From positions 121,502 to 171,114 of the forward strand of contig NW_003105103.1 in assembly GCF_000003605.2 (NCBI RefSeq): 49,613 nucleotides of DNA, given 5' to 3'. Made by a program: the position numbers and the translations under genes. Below the pieces are notes generated by a model. It searched no databases, was not told the origin of the DNA, and saw only the letters and a list, made by a program, of their open reading frames with translations. The stretch comes from Saccoglossus kowalevskii. Its lineage: Eukaryota; Hemichordata; Enteropneusta; Harrimaniidae. Each line of letters starts with the position of its first letter. The stretch's first letter is position 1. Shown here in pieces: positions 25,081-36,730 of the stretch.

Positions 25081-27909
25081 ATTTCGAGTTCATGCTTTTG
25101 ATACATTTTGTTTTCTTTGATGCGTATCTGACCAAACCTACCAACCAATCAACTAACTAACCAACCGGCCAATTAAAGTAAGGACCTATGTAAGGTCGAC
25201 TGGTGATTGTTGGATTGTTGATTGATTGGCCAACTGAGTAACTGACTAATTGACTGATTTATTATGGTTGTCTGTTTCATCTGAATCAGTCCACCAAAAT
25301 CCCAAACTTGATAAATTACCGCCATAGATGAGAACAAGTTTTATTTTAAATATAATAATACCGAATAATGATACAAACATTTCGTTACATCATGCATATG
25401 TAGTTTTTGAAACAAAATTAAGGCGAATAATATAGCAACTGAATTTCCGCTTTCAAACAGTGAATGAAGTATTGTGATGTTTTTGTTTTATTTCTTGAGA
25501 TAATTATTTGAATAATGTGAGAGAGCAACTGCTGGTCTTAGTGATATACGTATTAAGAAATACTGTGAGCGAATAAAACATTCCATTGTTACCCACCTGT
25601 CCACTCAAGATAGTTTATTTTATTCCCACCAAATACTATTGGGATTTGTATATAATTCAATGAGGCAAATTGAGTGTGTTTCAACAACAAAAGGTGGTCA
25701 TATATGTTGGAACCATGGTCGATTGTATTGTTACAAATTAATAACAGACCACTGCATGGAATATTGGGCGAATAGGAAGGTTTGCTTCTAGAAGGAATTG
25801 AAGCCACGTCGTACCTCATATATAACAACTTCTTCCAGATGTAAAAGCATTCTTGAGGGTACAGTTTTATCTGGACTTTCCTCAAGACCACGAATGCCAA
25901 GAAGGTCTTCAATTTTAGACCATCTTGGTCGTCCGTTATCTCCTCTTACCCATTCTTATCCGTGTGGCGTTGGGACACGCATGGTGAATCTACAGACACA
26001 AGAGACAAAGCCCAAACAGTAGAAAGAAGCAACAAAAATAGCCTATATCTCAAATGAAGGAGCCCGGTCATCACTTATCATCTCCATAATAGTAAGATTT
26101 TGCACCTGCTGCACACTGCACACGATTATACTCAATTGCAAGCATAATGACACAACACTTTCACCAATACACTATCTAAGACTTAAAGAAATGTTTAATG
26201 ACACCGAATGGCAGATCGCTGGATGTTATTCGATCTCTAGCTATAACCAAGTTTTAACCTCAAAATGTGTGGTATATACCATATACACCCTCTTCCAGGC
26301 TGTCCAGGTGTGCTATTATGACAACATCAACAATCATGCGTGTTTCACTTGTTAAACATGTAGGAAATATTTATTTCAGCCATGACAATGATGAAATTGA
26401 TTGCTTTGAGGTTATCAGTTTATTCTTATGCTCAGTGCAGCACTTTCGGACGAAGTAAACAAGACCAATGCACAGAAACCCTTCCCCATCAAAGTTAGGC
26501 CCGTCTATACAAATGCCACTGCGAGTATTGCTGAACTAGATGTAAATAGAACAAAATAAATCCTTTATATTTCTCTGTGTCACAACATAAGATAGAAACA
26601 TTTTCTCTGGTGTTTATAATTAGATGACCATAGATGACGATGCAGTAAAGTAATTACCTTGATCCTGGCCAGATATTCCACCTCAACGAGTTTTCTAATC
26701 TTGGTCTTTATCATTATAACTAGAACTGTCATTTCACCTTTTTAGTGCCAGAAGAACCAGAAGTGAAATGAACACACTCCTATTCACATTGCAGGAGTGA
26801 TATTAATGAGGGTCATATGCTCTAGGATTACTACTGCAAACGCTCACGATTAGGGACACGTATTCAGACCGCATACATGCATCATATACTGCAACATTAT
26901 TCCATAATGGAGCCATTTTTATTTTGCAGCGAGCGGACTATAAGAAAACACGGTTATTTCCTATTACCTCAATAATCCCATCATTAATATCACCAGTATT
27001 CCAATGCTGAGCCATATCGTTACAGAACAGAGAATTATGATCTCACATCAGGCACATTAATTGGATTTACGGATTGTGCCTACCTATTATTTTGTGTTTG
27101 ATATGTTTGGATTATCACTGGCATACTAGCATATGCATTGCATTTATCTTAGTTCAGTTTGACACGCCGCGTGACCAAAGGCTTGTATTAAATTAAAAGT
27201 ATTCACATTTTCAACTGGATTTACTATTAATATGGCATTGTTCTTGTTACAATGTTTAAACAATATTTATCATTACAGTAGCCAGGCCTAGTGCCTAATA
27301 CCTGAATCTATCAATTGCTTTAACCTGCACATGATTAAACTATATCTAATATGCAAATTACGGTAAGGTAGTTGGTTGAATGACATAAAATATTGTCCCG
27401 TATCCAGTATTAGTGTTTATTAAATAATGCTTACCCCACTTTTACTATTGGGCTGTTTAGTACAGACCTCCCTGTTATTTTGGGGTATTATTTATTTACT
27501 GTTAATTATTTACAAAATATTATATTTGTTATCTAAATATTACCGTTACATTATATAAACAGTGAAACTGTTGGGTACGCCGCAGTCTTAATTTAATACA
27601 TACATTGTGTTTTATATTTGTATTTGACCTTGTTTCTGGCGTAATTTTTTTTGCTAAAATATTTTACTGCAGACAAGTTTTGCATGTTTAATCACTCCGC
27701 CGACAGAGGGCGCTGAGAACTGGCAAAATTAGTAACATAACAATTGGCGAAAACCTAATTTGGTTTTGCGACGCTGACCAGACCTAATTTCCGACAGGCT
27801 TTATATAATTTGATATTACATAGTCATTGCAGCGATGACAACTGTTCATGGCATTAACAATCACTGATTGTGACCATATACGAATTACATTGCCCCCACA
27901 TTATTACAT
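25081..27909. other. Spacer between genes 4 and 5
   Basis: About 2.8 kb. It starts with the gene 4 3' region, where ATTAAA occurs at 25172-25177 and AATAAA at 25572-25577. CAAC/CAAT-rich and GATTGTTG-rich tracts at about 25140-25260 can pair into a hairpin. A possible orphan exon lies on the minus strand at 25815-25955. From 26000 to 27900 I see nothing recognisable. Confidence 0.55.
25815..25955 (-). other. Possible orphan exon, minus strand
   Basis: After an in-frame stop, the minus strand reads as ordinary protein for 47 codons, including GRPRWSKIEDLLGIRG and PSRMLLHLEEVVIYE. It ends at a plausible donor, GAG|GTACGA. I do not recognise the family and find no partner exon, so it may be a decayed gene or transposon fragment, or chance. 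Confidence 0.2.
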
Positions 27910-27922
27910 TGAACTTTGGACT
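27910..27922. promoter_or_regulatory. HNF4-type site, gene 5 promoter
   Basis: TGAACTTTGGACT reads AGTCCAAAGTTCA on the other strand, a very good match to the HNF4-selective DR1 (CAAAGTCCA/CAAAGTTCA type). It lies 94 bp before the gene 5 ATG. Confidence 0.5.
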
Positions 27923-28016
27923 AGGAAAGAATAGCGCATCGTGATACCTTGTCATATGGTTTGATTTGATTGATTGTCAATTTCTTCATATAGAGTACCG
28001 GATTCAAAACATCGCC

Positions 28017-31000
28017 ATGAGTGGAACAGTGGGTGATATGACTCCTAAACAGACGGAAAAATTGAAAGAGGTACTATGTTATTTATTTGTCATATTTGCG
28101 ATATGTGTTGCCTGTATCAAAATGGGCGGATTAACTCTTATATGAGTTCCATTGAGTTATTTCGCCACTATAGGCCGAAGAGTACTCAAAAACGGGTATT
28201 TCTCAGTTGAATTGGCATAATCTTCACCAGCCAAGGTTCATTTACTGTTTTCGGCCGCTGCCTTACCATTTTATATCATGGCAAAATTCCAGCTATAAAC
28301 CTTCATTCACTGTCTAAATACAGTGCGTTGCCATGGTAGTTGGGTCATGCAGTCGCGTGTTTTGTCAATAAAGCTGTGGCGTGATATAAGACGGCAAGAT
28401 CTATTGGTTTAAATTTGAAATTAGTGCGGGTTGTTGTTATATGAATGTTGCTTGGCGGTTCCAGCTCCTTGGCGCATCAAATAATGTCATTCAATTTAAT
28501 TGTTGTCAAATAGGGCTTTTCCTAACACAACCACGCACGGCTGCATGAAAACGGTCATGGTATATACCACGAGGTGTGTCATAGTATTAGGACACATACA
28601 AACGAGCGTTATTGTTTTATATCTCTATTTGTTTCCTAGTAATTGTTTGTCAGAGCATAGGAAGCGACAAACTGCATTACTCTTGACACAAGAAATTGCT
28701 GACAATGTTATCAAATAACGCGAAATAATCTATGAACATAGAAATAATCTATGTAACTAATTGAGATGTATTCGTTTATGATTTAATTTCAGTTCAAATC
28801 AAAGGTGAATGACATACTAGAGAAACCTGAACATGATGATCACTACTGTCTTCGCTGGCTTCGAGGTTGGATTATTTTTATTTATAGTTTAGGATAATAT
28901 TCCCAATTCATGACTTCCTTGAAGTTCGGTTCCGCAGTCCCTGGGATTATACCACTGCATCACGTGAAATGTAATTTGAATTCTGCCAATAGTTTCCTAT
29001 GCATACTAACGTTATCGCTAACAGTATGGATTAACATTTTGATTGACAACAGTTTTGTAGACCATCATCCTTTGTAATCAACTTTTAATCGAGAATTATG
29101 GACAAATCCTGCTCAACTCGTAAACTACATCGAAATTGTATTTCATAAATATTTATGGCTGTATACAAAAAAAACCTCCATACATTCTTGTTATGGAAGA
29201 GAACGATTTCTCAGACCACTCCAACCCTAAAATGCAGGGTCGCTTTCTAGACCATAGACGTTCAATATAATGTATAAAATACGAATGTTCATATCATGTT
29301 ACAGCAAGAAATTTTGATGTCGTGAAAGCAGAAGCATTGATAAGAAGTGTAAGTATGAGTGGTTACTTGGCATCCTGCACATCTCAGCAATTCTATTTGT
29401 AGCAATGTTCTCTGATGGAAAGTTTACATATATGGCAAGTTCGGATGGTTATATACAATTTATAATTACGTAAACAATTACGTATATATTCTAGTATAAT
29501 TTGATCAAATCTATTCAAAGACACAGCAATGAAATAAACTCATTCAGTTATTTATAGATATGTATCTCCGCATAAATTCACTGGAAGATTGTTTTGAGAT
29601 GAAGTTGTTCGCTTAATTTGTTATGTTAAATGTTGTTTTGATTGTGGCCTAGAATACTTGCTCTGTTTTACTAGGCGCCTTTTTTTAATTTCTGAGTTGA
29701 TGTCGCTTTTCAGTGTATGTTTGACGAGTAATAGGGGCGTGACACTGAAATTATGTCACGTGTAATCCCTGTTCAAATTCGCGTTTTTCACCAATGAATT
29801 CATTCTTTATTATTCATCTTTGGCATGGGCGTTTGTGGTTTGGTGTACGGTGTGCGGTGCAACATTGTTTTTTGGAGGTTCACTAGATAGAGTCATCGGG
29901 CTTTTTGCCATTCTTGGGTGTTCACTGCAGAGAATCACCGGGCTGTCTGCCATTTGTGTAGGATCACTGCCTAGAGTTATCGGAGTTTTCGCACTGGTGT
30001 ACATAATCCGTGTACCTTACTTTGTTAACATTTCTTTATTTTAAAGATGTTTTGTTAATTGCTCATCGTAATTGTATGCGGGCATTATTGTTAAATGGTG
30101 TTATATTGCACATAACGCCAAAGTTCTCAGTATTTCCTAAACCACAAGATTGAGGGGTACATACACACTTACCCGTGTCAAACAAAACACCGGTAACTAC
30201 AGTCCGTTTATTATTACAGAACATGGAGCAAAGAAAGAAGTGGGGCATAGATTCAATTTTAACGAATTACAAAGTGCCTGAGGTAAACACACACACTAAC
30301 AACCACAGATGTGGTGTGTTTTTGTGTTAGATGTTAAAATATATTTATATGCATTAAATTCCACTGTACTCCAGTACAAGTTATATTCAAATAACTGAAA
30401 CTGGCTAAATTTGGTTCATAATAATCCGCTCTATATTGTACCAAAAATAATACACAAATAATGACGAAGATACAATCTGATTTTATTTTTTCGATTCACG
30501 GAGGTCAAACATAGCTCATCTATAAGGTATGAATTCCATATACAGGCAAGGCTCAACAATTTTCTATGTTTATGATTAGGTATTAGAAAAACACTACCAG
30601 GGTGGAATGGTTGGGGAGGATAAGGAAGGACATCCAGTGTGGATTGATCCATTGGGAAAAATGGACATGAAAGGTAACGTGTTATCGAATAATGTATAAG
30701 TAATATTATTGGTATAAATTGACGTTCGGAAGACCAGAGTGCTGTCAATGTGGATGCATTATTCACAGAATCACTACACTTTAATATCAATTTGAAATTT
30801 ATCGTTATAAAAATAATAAATTTCATTGCACTACTTATCAACAGTAATGTCTTGATTAAAGCAACCTTTTTCTACTGCAACACGACGTTCATAATGAACA
30901 TCATATTAGGTTCTGTTAAATCTCTGCAGGTTTGATGAGGTCAGCCAAAAGGAAAGATATCATTCTATCTCGGATACGGTTTAGTGAACAGTTGTACCAC

Positions 31001-33715
31001 AGTGTTTTCCCTGAGAGGAGCAAAAAGGTAAATATTCATGTCAATTAATTCGTACACCAACGTTTCAAATAACAATAAATTAAATCATTTATTTAAACAA
31101 TTGAGTGACGCAGTACTTGGTTGTATTATTGATAAACTATTAACCAATTCATCCGTAATAATAACAATAACAACGCTTCACTGCATTTGTTATGAACTAT
31201 GAACTGATTTGTTTGTCTATCCTAGTACGGAAAACATATAGAATCAATCACATATATTGTGGACATGGAAGGACTAGGAACGAAACATCTATGGAAGCCA
31301 GGTCTGGATACTTGTATTGAGGTTTGTGATTATCGTAGTTTTATTTTTATGAAATGACATGAACTTATCACACCGTCAATAGTAAATGAAAATTCAACCT
31401 ATGGATTGGATGATACGTATCCAGTTTTTCATTTGCCAATACTTTTTTTCTGTTTTTTTTTTCTCTTAAAGTTTATCACCCTTCTTCAAGACATGTATCC
31501 GGAGTCATTAAAAATCGCCTATTTTGTGAGAGTGCCGAGGATCTTTGCAGCTATTTATGCCTTGCTCAAGCCTTTCGTAGACGTAGATGTACGCAATAAA
31601 ATTCATGTTCTCAGTAGTAAGTATATCTCAATAAACTACGTATGTCTTATTGTGGCGGAGATTGGGTTTTAAATCTCCCTATCTTAGGCGCGATTGTACA
31701 CTAATCAATATACGTTCTTCACTAGACAATTTCCAATCAACTCTACTAAAAGACATTCCTGCAGAAAGTTTACCAGTTCACTGGGGAGGTACAATGACTG
31801 ATCCCGAGACTGGCGATCCCAAGTGTCCTCATCTAGTAAGTAATTTGTTTATTACAATTAGATAATAACCACCGGGGTGACGAGTATATTACAGCGATTA
31901 TAAATTTGTGAGAAGGTTAAGAATATGGTTGAATAGGTAGCATTGTGCACGGGGAACTCTAGTCTTAAGATGGTATCGGACACAAAGCCTTGAATACACA
32001 TTTTCACTGTGGGCGATGACCGCAAGCCCGGTCGACACACCTTCTCAGGTTCTAAATAATCAGATAACGAATGACAAATTGTCAGGCGTCAGCCAATGAC
32101 ACCTATCCACCGTCCTGCGGGTTACATTCTACTCAGTGCAGTTACCTATACTTATTAACACGGTACAAGTCCTAGTTGAATGTCCTCGTTAAAAAATAGA
32201 AAAAAAAATCAAAGTAATTTTTCTCAAAATTTTAAGCTATAGTCAAACACGTGAAAATTGCAGCTTTCTTTTATCCCTGAATGCGGAGCGGTAAATACAA
32301 TACAATGCAATACTATACCATCAAAACTGTCAACAAAAATAAGCGCCTTTTCTATTGTAAGATTCATTCATTTGTCGTTTATTTAGATAAACCTAGGCGG
32401 GCCAGTCCCAGAAAAGTACTACTGTCAAGAACCAATAGTTCCAGAAGACAAGAACTTGAATAAAGAAATAGTGAAGAAGAAATTTGATTTGACTTTTGAA
32501 GTGAAGAAGAAAGACAGTGCTATAAGGTGAAATCAAAATTTATGATTACACAGATTGAATCGGAATATAAATATAGTATAATGTATGGTGCAAAATAAGT
32601 AAAAAAAGTTTGGGTACAGAGAACATAGATAAAGACGGGCACATATCTGCAACAATTATTCGAACCACATCATGATAACTTTATACTTTCTATATATTTG
32701 CAATGATGATCTCTGAACAGTTAACAAAATGTATGTATATGTATATGTGTATTACAGATACGTATTTAAAACTGAGGGAGGTGATATAGGATTGTCTGTG
32801 TTTCTACAGTATGGTAAAAACGAAATAAAACAGATACAAGAAATGGAAAAACATAACAGTCATTTGGTTTATGAAGATGGAAGTATTGATTGCCCAGAAG
32901 TTGGAACATGTAAATATAATAAGCCATTTCAGATTGAGCACGTGTTTGTTCTTTCGCAGTTAGTCCGGAAATAGCAAGAAAACGGTTATTCAAGCATCGC
33001 AAAATAAATGACGAGCAGCAACTTAATTTACAGAATTTCAGGAAACATAAAAATCATTATAAATTATTTTGAATGAAGTATTCAGAGAACAGCATAGTTA
33101 CTTGGACTATTTATATGATTATATGAACTATGATAACTATGAACAAAATGTGGGGTTTACTACACGACAATGAATTGAACCCAGGCTTTGCGATATATTT
33201 AATAGATCATGTTATGCAATGGTAATTTTTCCCTCTAGTTTAATGTCGAAATGATGATTTTTCAGAGGAGAGTACAGCACCCCGACACTCTAATTCATCA
33301 AAATTACAATCATCAAATGTATACTGCACATTATTAAGCTTGGAAATATCTCAAAAATACGTTCGTTGAATCGCAATGTTTTTGACACGACTACATACTA
33401 TGATCTCGCACAACGCGGGATCTCGCAGTGGACGGAAAATGGTATAATAGTATTACAACTTACCGCTAGGTTTGTGTTTGTTGAGTTAAGTTGATAACTA
33501 AGCATTGTAAGCAATTCGTAGCCAGTTATGAAGTATCAGGTATACTAATAGTATTATCATGTTCACATTTCAATTGATGCATATATATTTTGCATTTAAT
33601 TTCAGACATTTTAAGATTCGACAACTCACACTCGTGGACCAAAAACAAAACGCTTTACTACTTTGCAGAAGTCGTCGAACCGGATACACTTTTTGATGCG
33701 ATGAGTACTGAATAG
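28017..33715 (+). CDS. SEC14-like lipid-transfer protein (CRAL-TRIO + GOLD), gene 5
   Basis: Exons: 28017-28070, 28793-28865, 29305-29348, 30220-30282, 30580-30673, 30930-31027, 31226-31321, 31472-31616, 31726-31835, 32387-32526, 32758-32909, 33606-33715; 392 aa, frame open. The start MSGTVGDMTPKQ is shared with gene 6. Several positions invariant in the other copies are altered: VDMEGLG for DLEGLG, MYPE for NYPE, VPRIFA for AP(K/R)IFP or APKVFP, and VRNKIHVLS for VRKK. These lie in the lipid-pocket half, so this copy may have relaxed constraint or a changed ligand. LPVHWGG and the GOLD motifs remain. The last exon is one codon shorter, ending MSTE. Introns carry a copy of a dispersed repeat (intron 1) and a 42-bp tandem repeat (intron 3). 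Function of this copy not predictable beyond lipid binding. Confidence 0.91.
28205..28560. repeat. Dispersed repeat, deleted copy, gene 5 intron 1
   Basis: Resembles the two ends of the longer repeat at 10805-11390 (AATCTTCACCAGCCAAGG, TTCGGCCG, CAGCTCCTTGGCGC, CACGCACGG) but lacks roughly 240 bp of its interior. Noncoding here. Confidence 0.5.
29881..30005. repeat. 42-bp tandem repeat, three units, gene 5 intron 3
   Basis: Units begin CACTAGATAGAG (29881), CACTGCAGAGAA (29923) and CACTGCCTAGAG (29965). The period of 42 leaves open frames on both strands of about 60-70 codons, which I take to be repeat artefacts. The units are clearly diverged from one another. Confidence 0.75.
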
Positions 33716-34191
33716 TAAATGGATGACAAAGTCTCTGATTTTGAACATTATATTTTCATCGTATTCGTGTTATAATTTATGTTTTATAATTTGACAAAGC
33801 TCTACTCTGTACTTTCGTGTATTATTTGATGAATATAATTTATTTAATTTACACGTTGCAGTTCAAAGTGTCCGTTTTAAGTATCTAGTGACTGACTATT
33901 CATGTACGCATCCACGAGGATAGTTCACACGTACTACTGATTAACAGTACACATACATTTAGCGTGAGTTCGCCCGTGTGTCTTTCTGCTAACTAATTTA
34001 AGGGAAGCACAAGTGTAGCTACCCGGAATGGCATTTATATACTACCCAGTATAAAACCCACATCACCACAGAGAAGGTCAACAAATCTGTATCAATTAAT
34101 GTTTTTTAGAACTATCGCAACGTCTGCGCAATCGCAGAAGCCTAATGTTATATTATATATTATATTTTAGAAATATCATATTATATATAGA

Positions 34192-34300
34192 AATATTGAC
34201 CCGGGCCAAGGTCGATATACAGAATTGTCGACCCGAAGGGAGCATTGTTGCCCGAGGCGAAGCCGAATCTGTATATCGACCGAGGCTGGGGGTCAATATT
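34192..34300. repeat. Hairpin (fold-back) element
   Basis: Left arm 34192-34222 and right arm 34269-34300 are inverted copies (AATATTGACCC...GGTCGATATACAG) with a few mismatches. The loop holds the near-palindrome GAGGCGAAGCCGA. This resembles a small fold-back MITE. Confidence 0.65.
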
Positions 34301-35208
34301 TGTATTATACCGAAAAAATAACATGTAAGGATGCATGCATTGTAAGATCTCCATCGCCCAAGTTTTCAATTGCAGCATCCAGAATGTTCTCCAGTCACAG
34401 GCACATGTTTCATCACATACTGGGCCACTCTTGGTAGAACTGATTTTTCAGAAGCTCAGTCAAACGCCAAAAGCTCAGTTCACGGTTCAGAAGTGTAAAA
34501 ATACACGATACTGCTCACTTGCTTTGAAATGTTCGTATCCACTCGGTGACATTCAAGTAGGCTGCATTTGGACAGTGGGACAGTGTCATTGATAAACAAA
34601 ATGGCAGCATAGTTTATGGTCATAGAGGGCGCATGTCAACGGACCGGAACAACATTTGGCGGTTCTATCATTGCGGGGAATATATATTTTAAATGTGTGG
34701 TCTTAGCATATTCAAATTGTGCGATAATAGCATTTTAGGAAATAACACAAAACTTTTTTTATAATACGTATATAATAGCCGTGTGCTTGGGAGATGCTGA
34801 ATTGTTCGAGTTACGGACCTCGAGTTATGAGCATCGAGTTACGAAATATAACAATACATTTCCGGTTAAATGAACAATTTAGTGAAACCCCGATGCAGGT
34901 ACGATACACAACGAGTAATATAATTACCTTGATAAAATAAATAGAAGCACTAAATTTTGGCATACAACGTCAACAAAGCAAGGAATACCGTGCAAAAATC
35001 AAGTTACCAGTGCTAGCTAGGTACACGGTGCGGCAACTACGGTCGGTGTTGTCCTAATATCTAAAAACAACTTCAATATCACCGAATGTGTCTAAAGTTA
35101 CTAAAATACATCACAAAGCCTACAAACCGACACAGAGAGAGCCATGTATCAATAGTTATCTAGACTCATGAAACCTAACAGTTCTAGACCGTAATTGAGC
35201 CAATGAGC

Positions 35209-35232
35209 GGGTTCATATATAAGCCAGTGTAC
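35209..35232 (-). other. Inverted copy of gene 4/6 promoter block
   Basis: On the minus strand this reads GTACACTGGCTTATATATGA, matching the block at 20341-20363 and 36548-36570. It may be a promoter relic inverted during rearrangement, or show that the block belongs to a mobile repeat. Confidence 0.45.
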
Positions 35233-35379
35233 TTTGAAGGTGATCAGGGATTAGAATTAGTGTAAGCAGTTTCTAGCGTATATCATTTGACACAACCAAT
35301 AAAATGGGTAGTAGTATATTGCTAGTTTTCTTTTGTTTTCGAAACAAAAATACTCTCACCTTGTTTCCTAATTTATGAG

Positions 35380-36290
35380 TCAAGCGGTGTATTGTGGCGC
35401 AAATAGTCATAATCACATGACAATAACTGACATGCCGCAAACATACATTTCGCGATAGTTACAGACAAGAGTGTTGTAGCTAAGAATAATGCAATTATAA
35501 CTGGCGCTTGAGTCAATCGTTGAAAAGATAGCCACGTGCCAATATTGCAGTCATCATGACAGCACTCGCTTTGTATCTAGTCTAAAGGTTGAAAAACGAT
35601 TTCCATAGACAATACACAGAAAGATGACTCATGTACTTGATGAGCTTCTTTGCATAGTGACTGATTACGTCATTATATTTTGCTATACACAAAAAACGAA
35701 ACGTTTTGATCACAGTCAAAGTTGTTATAATTAATAATAATAGTTTGCTAATGGACATATGCTACATACACAGAGTGACTCGTCCGTGGTTTGGATTAAA
35801 GGAGACCAGATTCGAGCTTTGTCCAAAAACAAATCGCACCTGAGCTTTTGGATGAAAGATGTCTTCATGGGGTACAACTCCGTTCTGCAAGTATAGAAGA
35901 AAATACAAACAGTACTGGAAGGATTTCTGGAATTCTTTTGTTGATGTGTTTCTCACAGATAACCCGGCATGGTATACAACAAAGCTTGACATAACATTAT
36001 AATCTTACGAGTGATTAATGTGTTGTAACATTATAACACGTTTCTCCGTGAAAAAAATCCCTGACAAGAATAAATTATAATAAACAAAATTGTGCTCACG
36101 GGATATTCCTTCCTACCCTCACAGAATTTTAATAATATTACCCTGCCACGACAACTTGCTCGTCTGCACCTGTATTGTGTTGCGTCACCGTTGTTGGGAC
36201 TTAAGAAATCAATGAGTGATCAGTGACGTACTCCAAAATGACACCACTATCGACATAGTTTTTTAGGTCCTTGAATATAATATAGTTTAG
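35380..36290. repeat. Segmental duplication of gene 6 intron 1 sequence
   Basis: Stretches such as GCCACGTGCCAATATTG, CAGCACTCGCTTT, TATCTAGTCTAAAGGT and AAGATGACTCATGTACTTGA (35530-35645) recur in the same order in gene 6 intron 1 at 37612-37735. The copy leads directly into a decayed exon 2. Confidence 0.75.
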
Positions 36291-36364
36291 TTCAATGTTT
36301 AGTATAAAGGATTTACTAGTAAAAGCTGTGCATAGTGATTACTACTGTCTTCGCTGACTCAGAG
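36291..36364 (+). pseudogene. Decayed exon 2 of a lost SEC14-like copy
   Basis: The 74 bases align with exon 2 of the array genes, especially gene 6: TTCAA at the start, GGATTTACT, GTGATTACTACTGTCTTCGCTG, and CTCAGAG before the donor GTTGGA. The acceptor TTTAG and donor both survive. It is one base longer than the normal 73 nt, has an early in-frame TAG, and TGG of RWLR has become TGA. No other exon of this copy is found, so it is a remnant of a lost gene or of a partial duplication of intron 1 through exon 2. Confidence 0.8.
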
Positions 36365-36547
36365 GTTGGAATATTATTATTATTTGATTATTGAAAATAT
36401 ATTAAATATTAACCATCATCTACCTCACACTTGCATTGGTTATCATCGTTATTATTATGAGCATAATTAATTCACAATAGATATTTGATATTCATGTGAT
36501 CGGCTTTACAACTGCTCACGCCAGATCTAGTCACTGACCAGCTGCGA

Positions 36548-36570
36548 AGTACACTGGCTTACATATTAAC
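36548..36570 (+). promoter_or_regulatory. Shared promoter block, gene 6
   Basis: AGTACACTGGCTTACATATT matches the gene 4 upstream block. It lies about 160 bp before the ATG. The TATA-like part is weaker here (CATATTAA). Confidence 0.35.
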
Positions 36571-36595
36571 CGACTCTTTGACCCAGTGTCGACCT

Positions 36596-36608
36596 CGAAC
36601 TTTGAAAT
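36596..36608. promoter_or_regulatory. Degenerate HNF4-like site, gene 6 promoter
   Basis: CGAACTTTGAAAT reads ATTTCAAAGTTCG on the other strand, holding the CAAAGTTC half only. A second CTTTGACCC (GGGTCAAAG) lies at about 36576-36584. It is 122 bp before the ATG. Confidence 0.3.
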
Positions 36609-36730
36609 ATATGACATCTGCACCAGATGAGGTGGTAATTGTATCGTAATTCTACCTTGTCCTTTGGTTGTAGCTGCGGACCACCACGGAGCATCAGCTG
36701 TCTGAACCGCTGTCGATTCAAAACATCGCC

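Larger units (their letters stand above)
33716..36290. other. Spacer between genes 5 and 6 with decayed duplication
   Basis: Contains a 109-bp hairpin element (34192-34300), an inverted copy of the shared promoter block (35209-35232), and from about 35380 onwards sequence related to gene 6 intron 1, leading into a decayed exon 2. Between 34300 and 35200 I recognise nothing; CGAGTTACG is repeated near 34800-34850. Confidence 0.55.

Noticed and set aside
30431-30841. 136-codon minus-strand frame
   Set aside because: It overlaps exon 5 of gene 5 on the opposite strand and has no recognisable domain.
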